Assembly: GCA_029532415.1 (NCBI GenBank)
Contig: JAQOTA010000058.1
Span: forward strand, 1,488,001-1,552,000
DNA: 64,000 bases
From: Marasmius tenuissimus
Taxonomy: Eukaryota; Basidiomycota; Agaricomycetes; Agaricales; Marasmiaceae
Direction of reading: 5' to 3'
How positions within the stretch are numbered: the stretch's first letter is position 1; the number at the start of each line of letters is the position of its first letter. Below are positions 1 through 12,446 of the stretch, in pieces. Both the position numbers and the translations under genes were made by a program. Under the pieces are notes generated by a model. It was not told the DNA's origin. It worked only from the letters and a program-made list of their open reading frames with translations, and searched no databases.

Positions 1-2273
1 AGTGGATACGGAGGTGTAGTGCGTTTCGTTTCGTTTCTTTAGTTCACTTGTTCCCCCCAACTTACGTTGTCGTTCACGGCGGATGCCCACACATCACACA
101 AAATCTCGCACAAGGACTCACACATCGCACGTAAGTTCTCCGCCCAAAGTCCCGCATTGTACCATATGATCCCCGATTTCGTGGGCGGCGAGCGTCCAGC
201 GCTTTTCAACAAGAATTTAGGGCCATGAACAGACGCTGAAGGTGGGCGAAAATAGTCTGACCTTTGCCTTCGGAGATTATGAATCAGGCCTCGAGAACGA
301 CCGGACCGTTGTCGACACGGGCTTGGACCCAGAGACATGTTCGACGTAAGTCATGTAGTCTTCTAAGCGATACATACTACACCAACGATACCTTCTCATT
401 CATCGAACTATCTACCATAGTGGGGACTCAGGCGACGGGGCGAGGAGGGTTTGCCCCGGTCAGGATCCTTCCCGAGTTCGAGCCGTGAGACCCTAGGGCC
501 CCACAGCGGCGATAACACCAAATGCATTTGCCCATTCCGGGCTCTAAATCTCCTAAAAGCACCGAGAACTGTCTAAGTTTGCACCAACCATCGGCTCAAT
601 AACTTTCCTTCGCGCCGAAATAATACATTGTGTGCCTGGCGCCGGTAACCTTCCTCTTTTTCCAAGCCGTCAAACAGCAGCGGCTACACGGCTACGGCAT
701 CAACGCTCGAAACTTCCAAGATATACTATATAAAATGTGGCGTGTTCGAAATTTCTGTGTACTTTTTTGTACATATCGGTTGTCGACTATTTGTATCTTA
801 TGAGATTGGAGACTGAAGTGGACTGGACATGAACGTTTGAGCATTGAATATTGAATCGTGGGCCCTGCTATGCGACGGGTCCGGGATACTTGAGCAGACG
901 CCTCCTTGATTCTTCTTGTCGCCTCATTTGGCAGCTGAACAACTTGTCAAGCTCTAAGCTTTACGGGCTCCTGGCCTTCGGCACCACATAAAGAGCTCAT
1001 AATCGATGCAAAGATGCTACTAGGAAAGCCCGATGATACGATCATGAACTTGTCATTCGGAACGAGGATTCTCTCTCTGAAGCTGGGACAAGCACACTAA
1101 ATCTTACGGCTGTGGAGTTTTTGAGAGAGAGAAACGTCGAGAATGACGGATCCTAGGACTGGAACAAGAACTCTGAAGACGAAAATACCAAAAATTGGAG
1201 TTCGACCCGCAGCGAGGCTCAGCGGCTAGTGCCACCCAAGCACTCGTGGGAATACATGACTCCCCTTGTCCAGCAACCACTACGTCGTTGAACGTTGAGC
1301 TCGCAACGATCCTTCTTGTACTCTTTTAATCTACACCTCTTAACTACTTATCTCTCGACTCGATTCTCAAGAGTACCAATTGATAGTAGATACATGACAC
1401 ACGACAATGTGCCGTCGAGGTTACAGGTACGCTGTGGCCCATACTATCGCCCAGTATTCACTTAAGCTTTCTCTGACGGGGCCATCGACTTGCTATTTTT
1501 CATCCAGGCTCGCCTGTATCCACCGCTCGAATGTCTATCCTCGAAAGAAGCCCATTGCGTTGGTCTTCGAAGAATCGAATCTTCTGTGATTTAGCTCTAT
1601 CCCTTTCTGCAACGCACGTCCCAAGCGGCGCCCCGCACACTGTGACCTGGTTTAAAGGGTGTCGCGTCTATCATCACTACCAGAATCCGTGGACTTGTGA
1701 TTCGTTGATGTTTATCTGAGGGGTCAGCGGGCGCTGGGAAGCATTTTTCAAAGACTCTACTGGACGGCCTATCCTCACGGTCTGCTTCCAATGCTCGGTA
1801 TGAATCGTTCATTCGACCCGGCTCGTCTTCGAAGGTGTGAAAGGGAAGGTAGCGAAAGTGTACGACAGCGCCGTGCATCGTCTGCCATATCGGTTTAGAT
1901 ATCTCATATGAATGTTCGCGACCTAGCCCTGCCTTTAGCCCCATCTGGGTGTTGTCGCGTTCACGCGTCATCTACGCGTTTTTCTGCAGGTATCTATCAT
2001 TCGTATAACGCATTCTATGTTATCATCGTAGACGGCTAGGCAGGCTAATTATACGGTGTGTACGTGAAATATCATGCATCATGACTATTGCGATGACTAG
2101 TACCGTCGGCGCGGTGTACCCGCGCTGCGGGAAATGAGTATTGCGCACCCGTGGTCCGATGAAACGCGAATCTGGTTTGTAAAATTCTCAGGTCCCCCTC
2201 CTTCCCTCAGGTCTATTACGAGCAAAACTAGTAGTAGCATCTACTGCTGTGTTCGTTCCCGACGCCAGCGAGG
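1..2273. other. No recognisable gene
   Basis: Only short overlapping ORFs of up to about 124 codons occur on both strands. None resembles a family I recognise and none gives a convincing spliced model. The region probably holds intergenic DNA or worn remnants upstream of the TLC-domain gene. Confidence 0.4.
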
Positions 2274-3473
2274 ATGAACATAACCTCGCCAATATCCACA
2301 ATGCCTGCCTTCACTTCTAAATTATTAGCCTTGCCCGGCACCCAATCTCTCTCCGTCACGCTCACTCCCTACGCTCTCGCGCTCAACCTCCAAAAACTCC
2401 CGGAAAACCTCCCCACAGTTCTCTCCTCGTTGTTCCTCTTCACCTTTGTCCAACTATTCCTCTCTCCCTGGATCAGCTCTATCCTTTCAAGCACCTACCG
2501 AACCGGACTTAAAACACGCAGACAACGACAACGATGGCACATGCACGTCGTCTCTCAAATTCACGCATCCATCGTCGTTCCACTCGCTCTAAGCTATCTA
2601 CGCGTCGAGGCTCTGAACAAGGATAGACTTTATGGGTGGGACGAGACGGGTGCGGTGGGAACGTTGCAAGCTATTTCGGTGGGGTATTTTGCTTGGGATT
2701 TGGGGAATGAGTTGATTCTCTTTGATGATGTGGGGTTTGTGGTACATGGGGCGGCGTGTTTGGCGATTTATGTGTGTGGATTTGTGAGTTTTTGTTGGAT
2801 TTTTCTCGTGTTGTTGGGATTGACGGTGCTTTTGGTGGTTGTAGACGCCGTTTTTGTCGTATTTCGCGATAAGGTGTTTGCTCTGGGAGACGTATGTGTT
2901 TTTTTCGTTGGGAATGGGTTATGTTGGGGGGTATCTGACTTGAGGTTTGTTGTGTAGGAGCACGTTCTTCCTCAACATCCATTGGTGTGTACATTCACTC
3001 CATTGTTCTCTTGTGCATCGCGGTTAACCCATGTACCCGTATAATCAGGTTCCTCGATAAGACCAAGCAAACTGGGAGCACCTTACAATTCGTCAACGGA
3101 GTTTTCCTACTCGCGTCGTTCTTCTTTGTTAGACTTTGCCATGGAATGTATACCGTGAGTCGCTCGGATTCTATCCCACAAGACTCAGGCTGACAAGAGA
3201 GCCCCCTCAGTCCTACCAATTCTGGCGTGCGATCCAGGGTGCTCAACTCTCGTATTCGTTCTATTTGATCTTTTGCGCTGGGAATATCGCATTGAATGGG
3301 CTGAATGTCATGTGGTGAGTACTGCGCAGGTTCGTGGTAGTATTCGGGCTGACGCGTTCAATCACCCCCCTAGGTTTGGCAAGATGATCAACGCGCTGAA
3401 GAAGAGGTTTAGTGGGCCCAGTATCAATGGTTATGCTAGTGGCAATGGCAAGGCTGCTGTGAAGACGGAGTGA
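2274..3473 (+). CDS. TLC-domain transmembrane protein (TMEM56/TLCD family)
   Basis: Predicted multi-pass membrane protein with a TLC (TRAM-LAG1-CLN8) domain, of the TMEM56/TLCD type rather than ceramide synthase. Six exons fit the frame: 2274-2783, 2845-2891, 2958-2984, 3049-3154, 3211-3314 and 3374-3473, giving 297 residues. Visible marks are the hydrophobic N-terminal segment (about residues 45-65), an R-x-R-x-R-W-H-M-H stretch opening the domain, then D-x-G-F-V-V-H-G, W-E-T-S-T-F-F-L-N-I-H-W and a late F-W-R-A-I-Q segment, the usual TLC order. The tail is Lys-rich (K-K-R-F), fitting a cytosolic end. Members of this family act in lipid handling in ER or plasma membranes; the substrate cannot be told from sequence. 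An in-frame ATG at 2300 is an alternative start. Confidence 0.8.
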
Positions 3474-4271
3474 AGGGGTAGAAGAGAGTGCGACGCTTTG
3501 CTTGCAGCACGATTTTTTGTATGTATCCTTGTGCTGATGTTTTCTAGAATGCTTCATAGAATCAGAATCTATCTTCTTGTTATTGCAGTCTGGACCTTCG
3601 GCTCCTCGATATGATGAAAATGGCAGCACCAATGCTTGAGTTTCCCCTCGTTCGGATCTTTACTGCAAAGCTCGTTTCTTGTACATACATAATATGCTGG
3701 AGCTCGTAGGTAAACGTTTGCGGGCCGCCTTAAAGTCTCCATACCTCCACCTAGTTCCTGACGATGCTAGATTGTGTCCTTCTCAAGCAATAGAAATGTC
3801 CACGGCGTTGTTGTTAGAAATTGAATGAGCTGAATGAACTGTATAACGGAACAAAGGAGCGACAATAAGATTAGGTCCCCTTACGGATAAGACAAGGATC
3901 GATGACGCAGATGAGCGGAAATAACTGCGAGAAAAAAGGGATAAGTGATGGCCCCGGAGGCCCCGACCTAAGCCAGGGCCTTTCCCCTCTCCAAAAAAAC
4001 TTTGCCTCCTTTTCGCTCCTTGTCTCCGTTCCACGTTGTTCAACGCCCTCGGAGCATTTACCTGCCTCTGTCAATTCCTCATTTCACACTTCTTATTTCT
4101 TTGATTCTTATCCTTATCCTTATCGCTCAGCCAGGCCTCGAGGTCTCGTGCGACGGTGCGAGCATCCGACATCCGACGCACTGGCCTGGCTTTAGCTCTC
4201 TTCTCCATCGATCTCCTTCCGGATATCTCAACTCGACATCTCCTCCAACAACCCTATAATCCTATAACAGG
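3474..4271. other. Intergenic: 3' end of TLC gene and leader of AMPK-beta gene
   Basis: No convincing gene. The last 200 bp before the ATG at 4272 are pyrimidine-rich (runs of CTT and CCT around 4080-4130), typical of a fungal promoter and leader. Short ORFs here lack family resemblance. Confidence 0.5.
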
Positions 4272-6981
4272 ATGGGCAACACGGCTTCCCAGCAGAACAA
4301 TCCTAATCACAACCACAATGCTCTGAGACGCTTCAGTTCGCCTCGCACGAGCACCAACACGAGGCCGTCATCTATCAGTCGCGGTCTTGCGAACGCTACA
4401 CCACCCAGCGCCGGCTCACCACATACGAAAAGGTCTTCGCTGGGTGGCAAAGACGTCGAGGGTCCGAGGGATAGCAAAGAGTCTCGGAGGAAGGAACGTG
4501 AACGTGAACGAGACCGAGAAGAAGGCTCTGGAAAACATTATGTCCATCGGTCTTTACGAGTAAAGAAGAAATCACTCGAGCTGCCTGATCTTGCCCCGTT
4601 ATCGTTGAATCCGTATCAACCCACCGCTGGGGGCGCAAATGGCAGAAATGCGTCGGTGAGTTGGCCTTTCATTCGTTACTTTGGTTACTTGTTTTTTTTA
4701 CCAATACTGGTATTTCAGTTTGCAAAATCACCATCGATTCCCATACCCGTTCACCAACCTCACCAACCCAAATCAAAGCTCTCCGTGACCGCCGTCGATT
4801 TCTACCAGCCACAATCACAATCACATCATCCAGCCGCAAAGTCTAGCCAATCTCACCAAACTCCAGTTCAGCCTGTCGTATCCCACCACCATGCTCAGTC
4901 TACGCCGCAACCCCATCACCACCAGCAACGTGGACGTGACTACGGACAAGGCCTCCAACCACCCTACCCATCCCCCGCATCCCTCCAAGCGAACCTCCCA
5001 TCCTCAATAACACCCACCTCGTCGACACCAACACCCTACGGCTCCAACCGACCCTCTCGAGAGTCGTCTCCCGGATTCGACTCGAGCCCGGTGGGGACAC
5101 CAAGCGTCGATGACCACATCCACGCTGGTGATGTCACCGTAACACCTGGCGAATACGAAGACGACGACGACGATGAAGTTGGAGAAGGAGGAAAAGTCGT
5201 TGAATCGTCCCAATTCAACCCGCTCATCGTTCGTTCGTCTATTCCGCTTGCGATACCTAAACTGGAGATGATGGGCGAGGAACTCGATGGGGGGGAGGTA
5301 CCTTCGGCGATTACGTTACCGCTGCCTATTGTGCCGATGCCGGTTCCTATTCCTATCGATATTCCGTTGGGGGGTGGCGGTAGTAGTGGGGAGAGTGAGG
5401 AAGAACCGAGGAAGAGCTCGGAGGAGGAGATTATGGTGAAGATTTCGTGGCATGGTGGAGGGAATGATGTGTTTTTGGCGAGGCAGGGGGATGAGAAGTA
5501 TATGAATAAGGTGAGGATGGAGAGGGAGTGAGTGTGGTTCTTTCTCTGTTTCTGCTTTCTTTCTCTAACCTTTTCGGTCAGGGGATCTACAAACACATTC
5601 ACAACTTCTCTCCCACTCGCACCGGGTACACATCACATTCGGTTCTTCGTCGACGAGCAATGGCGCGTTGCCGATGACTTACCAGCGACTGTCGACGATC
5701 TTGGAGGATTGGCGAATTACGTAGCTGTGGGTCCTGGATTTGCAGATAAGACGGGAACTATGAGTCCACAACTCTCGAGTACGACGACGAGCGCTTCGCC
5801 TTCAGTGATCCTTCCTGCGCCGACTGCGAATACACCCAGACCCGGGGCTCCAGTTCACGGTCAAAGTCAAAGTCCACCCCGTTCGAATAACAACTCTCGA
5901 CCTAAAATCAAGCATGGGTATTCGTTTTGGGACCAACCGGATGACGAGACGGACGACGATGAGCCTCAACCCCCACCCCAGGTTCATCGTAAAGTGCGTT
6001 CCGTGTCAGGGCCAAAGAATACTTCTCCCGCACCTACTGGTACGGGATCTAGAATGACGATTGGTGCATATGAGCCCAAGTGGACAAACGAGATTCCGTT
6101 GGAGTTGATTGAGGCTGCTGCGTTGGAGGAGGCTTTCTTAGCGCATCAGGAGGCTCAGCAGGCTAGTTATTATAGTCAGAGACGGGGTGAGTTTGGGTTT
6201 CGTCTTTTTTTTTTTCGTCTGTATTGTGTTACTGATAAACATTTCAGGCACCTCACGGACGCACCAAATACATGGGTTCATGCCTCTTCCTAATATTCCT
6301 CCTGCACCTCGGCTTCCCAGGATTCTGGAGAAGCTGATATTGAATCAGCAGACGAACGGAAGGACGACTGCCGCACCTGCAGGCGGGAGTGCCCCTCTCG
6401 CAGGTGCCAGTCTTGCTTCACCCGGTGGGATGGCCAGCATCGCGCGTAGAATTGGGGGTATACCCACCGGGAACAGGGAGCGCGAGGGCCGGGAACGGGA
6501 ACGAGTACGTTCTCCTGTTAGGACGAGCGTTGAGAAGAGACGCGAGAGGGAGAGGGATAAGAGGACTTTGGGGATGACGCCTACTTCTACGCCTGCTGAG
6601 GAGAAGAAGGAGTCGGATGTGGAGTTGAAGGTGACGACTGCTAGTGGGACGGATGTTACTACGAGAACGGGGGAGAGGGCGACGTCGCCGAGGGAACGGG
6701 AACGAGACCGTGATCGGGAGAGAGAAAGGGACAGGGATAGGGATAGGGAGGGACGACCTATGAGTCCCCCGTCGCGGGATCGCGATTCGATGGCGAGTCG
6801 ACATCCACACGTCGTGGATAACCGGACGATTGCGGATGATTCGTCCGTGTTGCCAGTACCTTCGCATGTGGTGATACACCATTTGTGTACCTCGGCCATT
6901 AAGAATGGGGTGTTGGGTGTTGGAGGGACGACGAGGTATAAGAAGAAGTATATGAGCAGTGTTTATTACAAGCCGACTTAA
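4272..6981 (+). CDS. AMPK/Snf1 kinase beta subunit (Gal83/Sip1/Sip2 type)
   Basis: Scaffold subunit of the energy-sensing AMPK/Snf1 complex, joining the catalytic alpha and nucleotide-binding gamma subunits. Exons 4272-4655, 4719-5527, 5582-6186 and 6248-6981 give 843 residues. The N-terminus begins M-G-N-T-A-S, a possible N-myristoylation signal. A long low-complexity region follows. The glycogen-binding CBM48 module spans about residues 380-450: V-K-I-S-W-H-G, V-F-L-A-R, then P-G-T-H-H-I-R-F-F-V-D across the second intron and W-R-V-A-D-D-L-P. The ASC domain starts at Y-E-P-K-W-T-N-E-I-P (6069) and ends at Y-M-S-S-V-Y-Y-K-P (6981). It is split by about 150 residues rich in R-E-R and R-D-R repeats (6470-6790), an unusually long insertion. 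The first intron is 63 bp without an in-frame stop, so it could be retained. Confidence 0.93.
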
Positions 6982-7734
6982 GGCGGAGCAGAGGAGGGGG
7001 AGGTTTGTTGCGATCTATGGCTATGGAAGGATTCGGATACGGTTAAGGGCCAAGTTCATTCGAATTGCGATGGGGAGGACAGGTCCGGCTATCGCTGGAT
7101 GATTCCAGCTTGGAGGCGACTCTGGAAGGGGACCCTCCTATTTTATTATCACGCTATGCGTCTATGCATCTGTCGGCCCCATGGTCCGTCACTCGAGCGC
7201 TACACATTCACGCGCGCTCTGGAGGATGCAAGGGCCCGAGGTCGAGGGCACTCGCTTCAAACTTCAAGTTACTCACTTCAAGGACTCTTTTGCATTTTGC
7301 TTTCATCTTTTCAATCCTTTCCCCCATCTTCTTCTCGATGCTGCTGCTCCGTTATTCCGATTCTCTGTGTGTATGTAGCTCATCTTTCTTACCCCTGCGT
7401 TTTGTTTGCTCGTTGATGTTGTTGTTTCGTTTTCCGAGTTATCTGTTTTATCGATATCCGACTAGACGCGTTTTATTTTGTCTCTTCATTCGTTATACCC
7501 TCACCTGTAAAAGAGGGCTGTACGATACAGTGGTCGGTGGGTAGTCATCTATATAATAGTTAAGTAGCTGTTGTTCGTTGTTCGATGTAGTGCTAGATAA
7601 AAGAAGCTCACAAGTTCATATAATGTGGAAAGCGCGCGGCTGCTTTAAAGAGGTTCTTGAACTTGTTCTGTGCCGTAGACGTGCGCACACAGGAGGCTTT
7701 CATTAGGCAGTAATCGATGAGTCGACCATGTATA
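6982..7734. other. Convergent 3' region of AMPK-beta and kinase K1
   Basis: Two converging genes end on either side. The + strand ORF at 7065-7544 is T-rich and resembles no family, so it is read as 3' untranslated DNA. No clear polyadenylation consensus beyond AT-rich stretches near 7555-7625. Confidence 0.45.
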
Positions 7735-9727
7735 TCACCGCCAAATTAACGGCATTAACCATCCTAGTAGTAGCCAAAAATAGAGACTGAAATCGAAGGG
7801 TCTAGGGTCTTCAGGTGCAATAACACCCGGGCCACCTGCCTGAATACGCCCGATTCCATCTACTATGTCCACTGCCTTTGGACGAGACGCCGGTTCTACA
7901 TTCCAACACGACTCCATCAATCGCCGCATCGCGTCTGGCGCTTGTGGTGGGGGTTCAGGGTGTTGATTCTGAACTGCGACGACGTAGTATATTCTATACT
8001 CCTCAATGTCATGGAAGGGAATACTTCTGGCGTAAATCTACAAGCATGGTTAACTACCCGTTGTAGCTCGTATAAATGAAAGAAAGACCGACCTCGTAGC
8101 ACACACAGCCAAAGGCGTAGATGTCACTCTCTAGCGAGAGTACAGGCCTCTTCCCGTTCTTCATTAGTTCAGGGGCAAGCCAACGTACTGGCCGCCAGCA
8201 ACTCGAGGCAGTCGAGAGTCCCAGCGCTTCCTCGCCCTCGAGGACTGGCGACAGTCCGAGGTCGGTTATGCACGCTGTGCGGTCGCTTGTGATAAGAACG
8301 TTGTACTGTGGTGATGTGAGAAGGTGTACAACGTGCGCTGGTTGTACTCACGCTTTTCAAATCGCCGTGGATGATCCCGAGATTGTGGAGGTAAGCGAGG
8401 CCTTGGGCAACGTCTTTCGCCTACGGATACGCGTCAGATAGCACTGAATGATGGTACTGGAAAATTCCTTGCCAGTGATAGTTGCGTCTCAAAACCAAGT
8501 TCCGGATGGTCCTTCAGAAACTGAAGGAGGTTCCCATTCTCCATCCACGGAAACACCAGGCAGATCTGCTCTTGATCCTCATTAAACCAGTTCATTCCAG
8601 TGAACGGCATGATGTTGGAGTGGTCTAAATTCCGCCACACCATGGCCTGTCGCGTGAATGCCTTGCAGTGATCGTCAATAGGCCGCAGACGCATCGATAT
8701 AGGTTGCACATATGAATGACAGACCACACCTTTACCACCTGTTCGCGCTTATGAATATCGACCCGGTGTCGTATCACTTTCATGGCCACCCTCGAACGGT
8801 TAAAATTGCCCATCCAAAGATCCGCGAGCCCACCGACTTCCATTCGACGTGTGCAAAAATCCTTCACCGTTTCCGTAATCCATAGACACTGAGGAAACAG
8901 GCCGCTTTTGTCAGAGAGCTCGTTCATTGTACGCACGATCTGCGATCGTAGCGCTGTATCGTTGGTGCACTCGCTCAGCTGTCGGAAGTCTTTGTCAAGT
9001 GCCCAGCCACACAAAGCTAGAAAGTCAGCTAGAACCCACCCGTTGCCAATCATTCAGTAGTTCTTGTGCATCCTCGCCATCGACTGTCAGTATGTCTTCA
9101 TACTGTTCGGGACTGTCAAGGAGTTGTCGAAAGGTATTTTCTTCTCGTCTGAGCTTTTCGGGAGTGAGCCGTCTTCCGCTTGATGGCCTTGGATTGGCCA
9201 AGTTGGCACTTGGTCCGGGCCAAGCCGCGGGCTCCCGCCGTGAGTTGCTACCTTCCAAGCCCCTTATGGGAGTTTGAATAGTGGGCGAAGGGTTCCTGCG
9301 AGCTCCATCGTCTTCCGCGACGCAGTCGATGAGCACACCGAGATTTGATGTATGAGCTTCAGACCCACCGTTATTGATCGTGAATGCGCCTGCACCACCG
9401 TTAGTGTTCTGGTCCCTCCCGAAGTTAACGTTCCTTGCCCCTGAGCCCATGTTATTGCTGAAACCAGGAAAAGCATGTCGTAGAGAGTACGCCGATGAAG
9501 GGGCCCTCCATCGCCCCGCTATAGCGCGCTCAACCCAACCGAAGGACTCCAAGGCACAAGTACTCACAATTGTTAATGGTCATAGACCCAGAACCATTGT
9601 TGAGATTTTGGTCCCTACCGCAGCTCACGTTCTACATTCCAGCGACATTATTGTCAGTGTGTGAGCCACCAGAGAACTTATTGACATGGTCACCTACAGT
9701 GCTGAAATTTCGCGAGTTCCCAAACAT
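7735..9727 (-). CDS. TKL-type protein kinase K1 with interrupted N-terminal motif
   Basis: Kinase of the same family as K2-K5, with exons on the minus strand. From the ATG at 9727 the first exon runs into TAG at 9632-9634. That position is Gln in paralogues, so the first copy of the 19-residue motif (9581-9637) is broken. A second exon carries an intact copy (9382-9438, ...N-F-G-R-D-Q-N...) and contains an in-frame ATG at 9450, from which a shorter kinase could be made. Next come the conserved helical segment ending D-W-Q-R-V, a G-G-L-A-D-L-W loop, V-A-M-K-V-I with the ATP lysine, catalytic loop H-G-D-L-K, D-L-G in place of D-F-G (8260s), W-L-A-P-E-L and the D-I-Y-A-F-G-C segment. The tail is unlike its paralogues, ending in about 17 hydrophobic residues (F-S-L-Y-F-W-L-L-L-G-W-L-M-P-L-I-W). 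Gene status is doubtful: functional from the second ATG, or a young pseudogene. Confidence 0.7.
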
Positions 9728-9894
9728 CTTGCAGGGTCTGTTAAGGGGTATGTAGTAAAGGCAAGCGGACGAGTGACGAGACTGAACACGAGTTGAACTC
9801 AAGCATCGAGGGACCTGAGGTTTGCTTTTATGCTCGTCTGTCCCCATCCGGCTCCGTGTGGCATATTGCTGTCGGCGCTCGTTTTAGTAACAGT

Positions 9895-9984
9895 CATACT
9901 TGAGCGTAAATGATTCCAGCCGACTCTCGAGGAGGATTTGCATACTTGAGCGTAAATGATTCCAGCCGACTCTCGAGGAGGATT
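9895..9984. repeat. Tandem duplication, 46-bp period, two copies
   Basis: A 46-bp unit beginning at 9895 is repeated from 9941; the second copy matches to about 9984. It lies upstream of kinase K1. No coding role is seen. Confidence 0.85.
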
Positions 9985-12446
9985 CGGTTTGCCTTTTTCA
10001 GCCCTGGAAATGAACAGCCCTACAGCTTGGCCGCATCCAGTAACTTTGCTGCCTGTTAGTGCTGTGGCAGAGCGCTAGAGTAATCCGCGTGTCCCGAGTC
10101 GAGCTTGAAGCTTGAACTTTGAAGTCACGTTTGAACCATCGCATGTGGCATAGCGGAAAGCATAGCGGAAAGAACTTAAAGTTCAAAGCTCGACGCCTTG
10201 GATGAATAAACGAGAGACGGAGGAGTGGTTCAGAGACATATTGATGGTAATTCGGATGGTGATCGTAGGCGCCAACTCGAGTGAGATGTCATGGATTCAA
10301 CCCGGGATTTGCTGATTGGTCTAAATACAGCGTGTTACATACATCAGGAAAACGGTGGGGTTTGCTTAATTGGTCTTAATCCCGCCTGCTTAGTCTTATT
10401 TGAGCAAGACGAGATGATCTTACTCTTTTTCCTAGCAGCTTGCGCTGAGAATTCCTTGCTACCCATCTGAAAACCTCTTGAAAATTGAGGTCTTCTTAAA
10501 TATAGGTAGTGGGCCCAAAGTTGTTTTACCGTGTCCGCTTATTTGCGCGGCTTTTCGGGCTGTGTTGACTTACACTCACTCAATACTAAGTACATATACT
10601 AAGTGTGCAACAACATACTCGAGTAGGAACACAAGTCGAACTTGTGTTAGAGATTTTCACTTGCTGTCCGTCGTCTTATACGTGGGAACAACTGAGCAGT
10701 TCTTCGGGAAAACCCGAGTGGCTTGTTGAACCTGAGTCCGAAACACCGTGGGCTCACGCTCGTTAGCCAATTACAGGCACCGCCATTTCTCCTCCACCCC
10801 CTCCATCTCCTGGCGGGCTCGCTGGTAGTACCGCAGTTGATGGTTATCGAGCCTTGCTTTTGGAAAGCTACGGCCAACAGTGCGTACTCATCTTTCTGGC
10901 ATGCAGATTAGCGTTAATTTTTTTTGTCACCGAATGCCAGTCAACCATTCGGGTTCCCGAAGATTTATTTGTGCCTCCGAGACTAGGCCGCCAAGGTAAG
11001 TTGGGTTTTCCCTCACGAATCACAACTGCATGACTTACTTGAAGTCCGCCAGATCTCCCAATTCTAGGACCAAACAGAAGTGGGGTTAGCGGGAATGGGG
11101 TTTGGAATACAGGTTGGGTTGAAGTGGAACCTAGTACTAGTATGTATAAGTACGTACCCAGCAGTTCTACGATGTAATATTCATGGCCTTGCAATAGAAA
11201 TGCTTATTTTTTTACTGCAGCTCATAGAACGGGTCACCAAACAGTTGAGAATCCTACGATACAGCCAGAACACAAGATTAAGCATACGTATCTATCCAGA
11301 TAAATATCGGTGCTTAAGCGCAACTTTAAGCAGTATTAAGCAAAGTAGGATAGGTTTTCGGAGAGAGCTCCTACCTGAGAAAGCACTTGCGTCTTAACAA
11401 GCAAAAATGTGCTTATTCGTCTTGATAGGCAGATTTTCGCCTATCAAGACGTTTAAGCAGACCTAGCCAACAGGATACGGATACGACTTGACACCAAAAT
11501 GCCCCAAGTATTACCCGGAAATGATGGAGCATTCGACAACGAGGAGCAGGGAGGTGCTGTATCTGAAGCGCTGAGACTAGGAATTTCAAACACGCAAACA
11601 TGCTCAGCACTAGATCCAAGATGTCACACATCATATAACCATAACGCGACAATAGTCAAGTCTTTTTGAGGGAACATAAATCGTTGAAGTCGAACGCTCA
11701 CACGCGCACAGCGAAAGTCTCGAGGAACCCACATCTAATCAATTCAACGTCTATCTCATACGATCGCAAATTGGTTACTTTTGAACAAACTGGATGGCTG
11801 GATGGTAGTGAGCGGCAAGGGAAGGCGGATCATTTGTTTGGTTTTATGTACGATGACGTAAGTCGCGACGGATGAGTTATCAGTGGACTCCCCCCACAAA
11901 CCCTGCGCAATTGAACAACCACCATGTCCAAAACATCGATTACCCAGGCGAAAACTTGGCCGTTGCTGTAAGACTCGAGCCCAATGTGGCTCCATCCTCA
12001 TCAACCACTTGTCAACCAATTCTGAAAAACAGATACTTCCAGTTATGACGCATCTCGGATAGATAGATCGGATCCCCTCTGAATGAACATTGAAATGACC
12101 GACCAAGCTGCTGGCCCTCAAACCCCTGAATGTCGTCCCCCATTCGATTTCACAAGTCCCGCCACCTTCAAGAGGCAGGATTAAAGCAATCACAAGAACT
12201 TCAAGATGGTCTAGACTCAGCAACTTAATAGGTTATATTACAACTGGGCCCAATGACATCGCGGATCCCCAGAACAAGATGAAGAAGCAGTTAACTTCCG
12301 AACACGAGAGTTTTCTCTGTCAAGGGAACTTCGTTTCATTCACATCAATCTGCCATGGCTCTGTCTTATGATCAGCAACCAACCTGCTATAAAGACGCCA
12401 GCCAGCTGATATCCCATCTACAAACATCAGCTGCTCCTCTACTTTC
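9985..12446. other. Long gene-poor interval
   Basis: About 2.4 kb with only short ORFs on both strands and no family resemblance. It contains one strong hairpin (listed separately) and, before the DUF3472 gene, a TATAAAG at 12388-12394, 53 bp upstream of that start codon. It may hold decayed duplications or transposon remnants. Confidence 0.45.
11404..11465. repeat. Hairpin-forming inverted repeat
   Basis: Two 13-bp arms (CGTCTTGATAGGC and its complement) flank an 8-bp loop at about 11420-11453. Pairing extends outward to about 21 bp with a few mismatches. Similar GCTTAA/TTAAGC words occur just upstream near 11310-11340. It could be a transposon end or a transcription-ending structure; no gene directly abuts it. 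Confidence 0.6.

Noticed and set aside
5036..5602. 188-codon minus-strand ORF across the AMPK-beta gene
   Set aside because: Shadow of a low-complexity coding region; the + strand encodes a clear CBM48 domain.
7065..7544. 159-codon + strand ORF after the AMPK-beta gene
   Set aside because: T-rich, no family resemblance, no convincing start context; best explained as 3' untranslated DNA.
10647..10877. Minus-strand ORF with G-S-I-T-I-N-C, faintly like the end of the kinase motif
   Set aside because: The G-R-D-x-N core is missing and the flanks do not match kinase exons; the likeness is too short.
11420..11470. Possible Helitron 3' end (hairpin followed by CTAG)
   Set aside because: The base after CTAG is C rather than the expected T. 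No matching 5' TC end and no Rep/helicase gene were seen.
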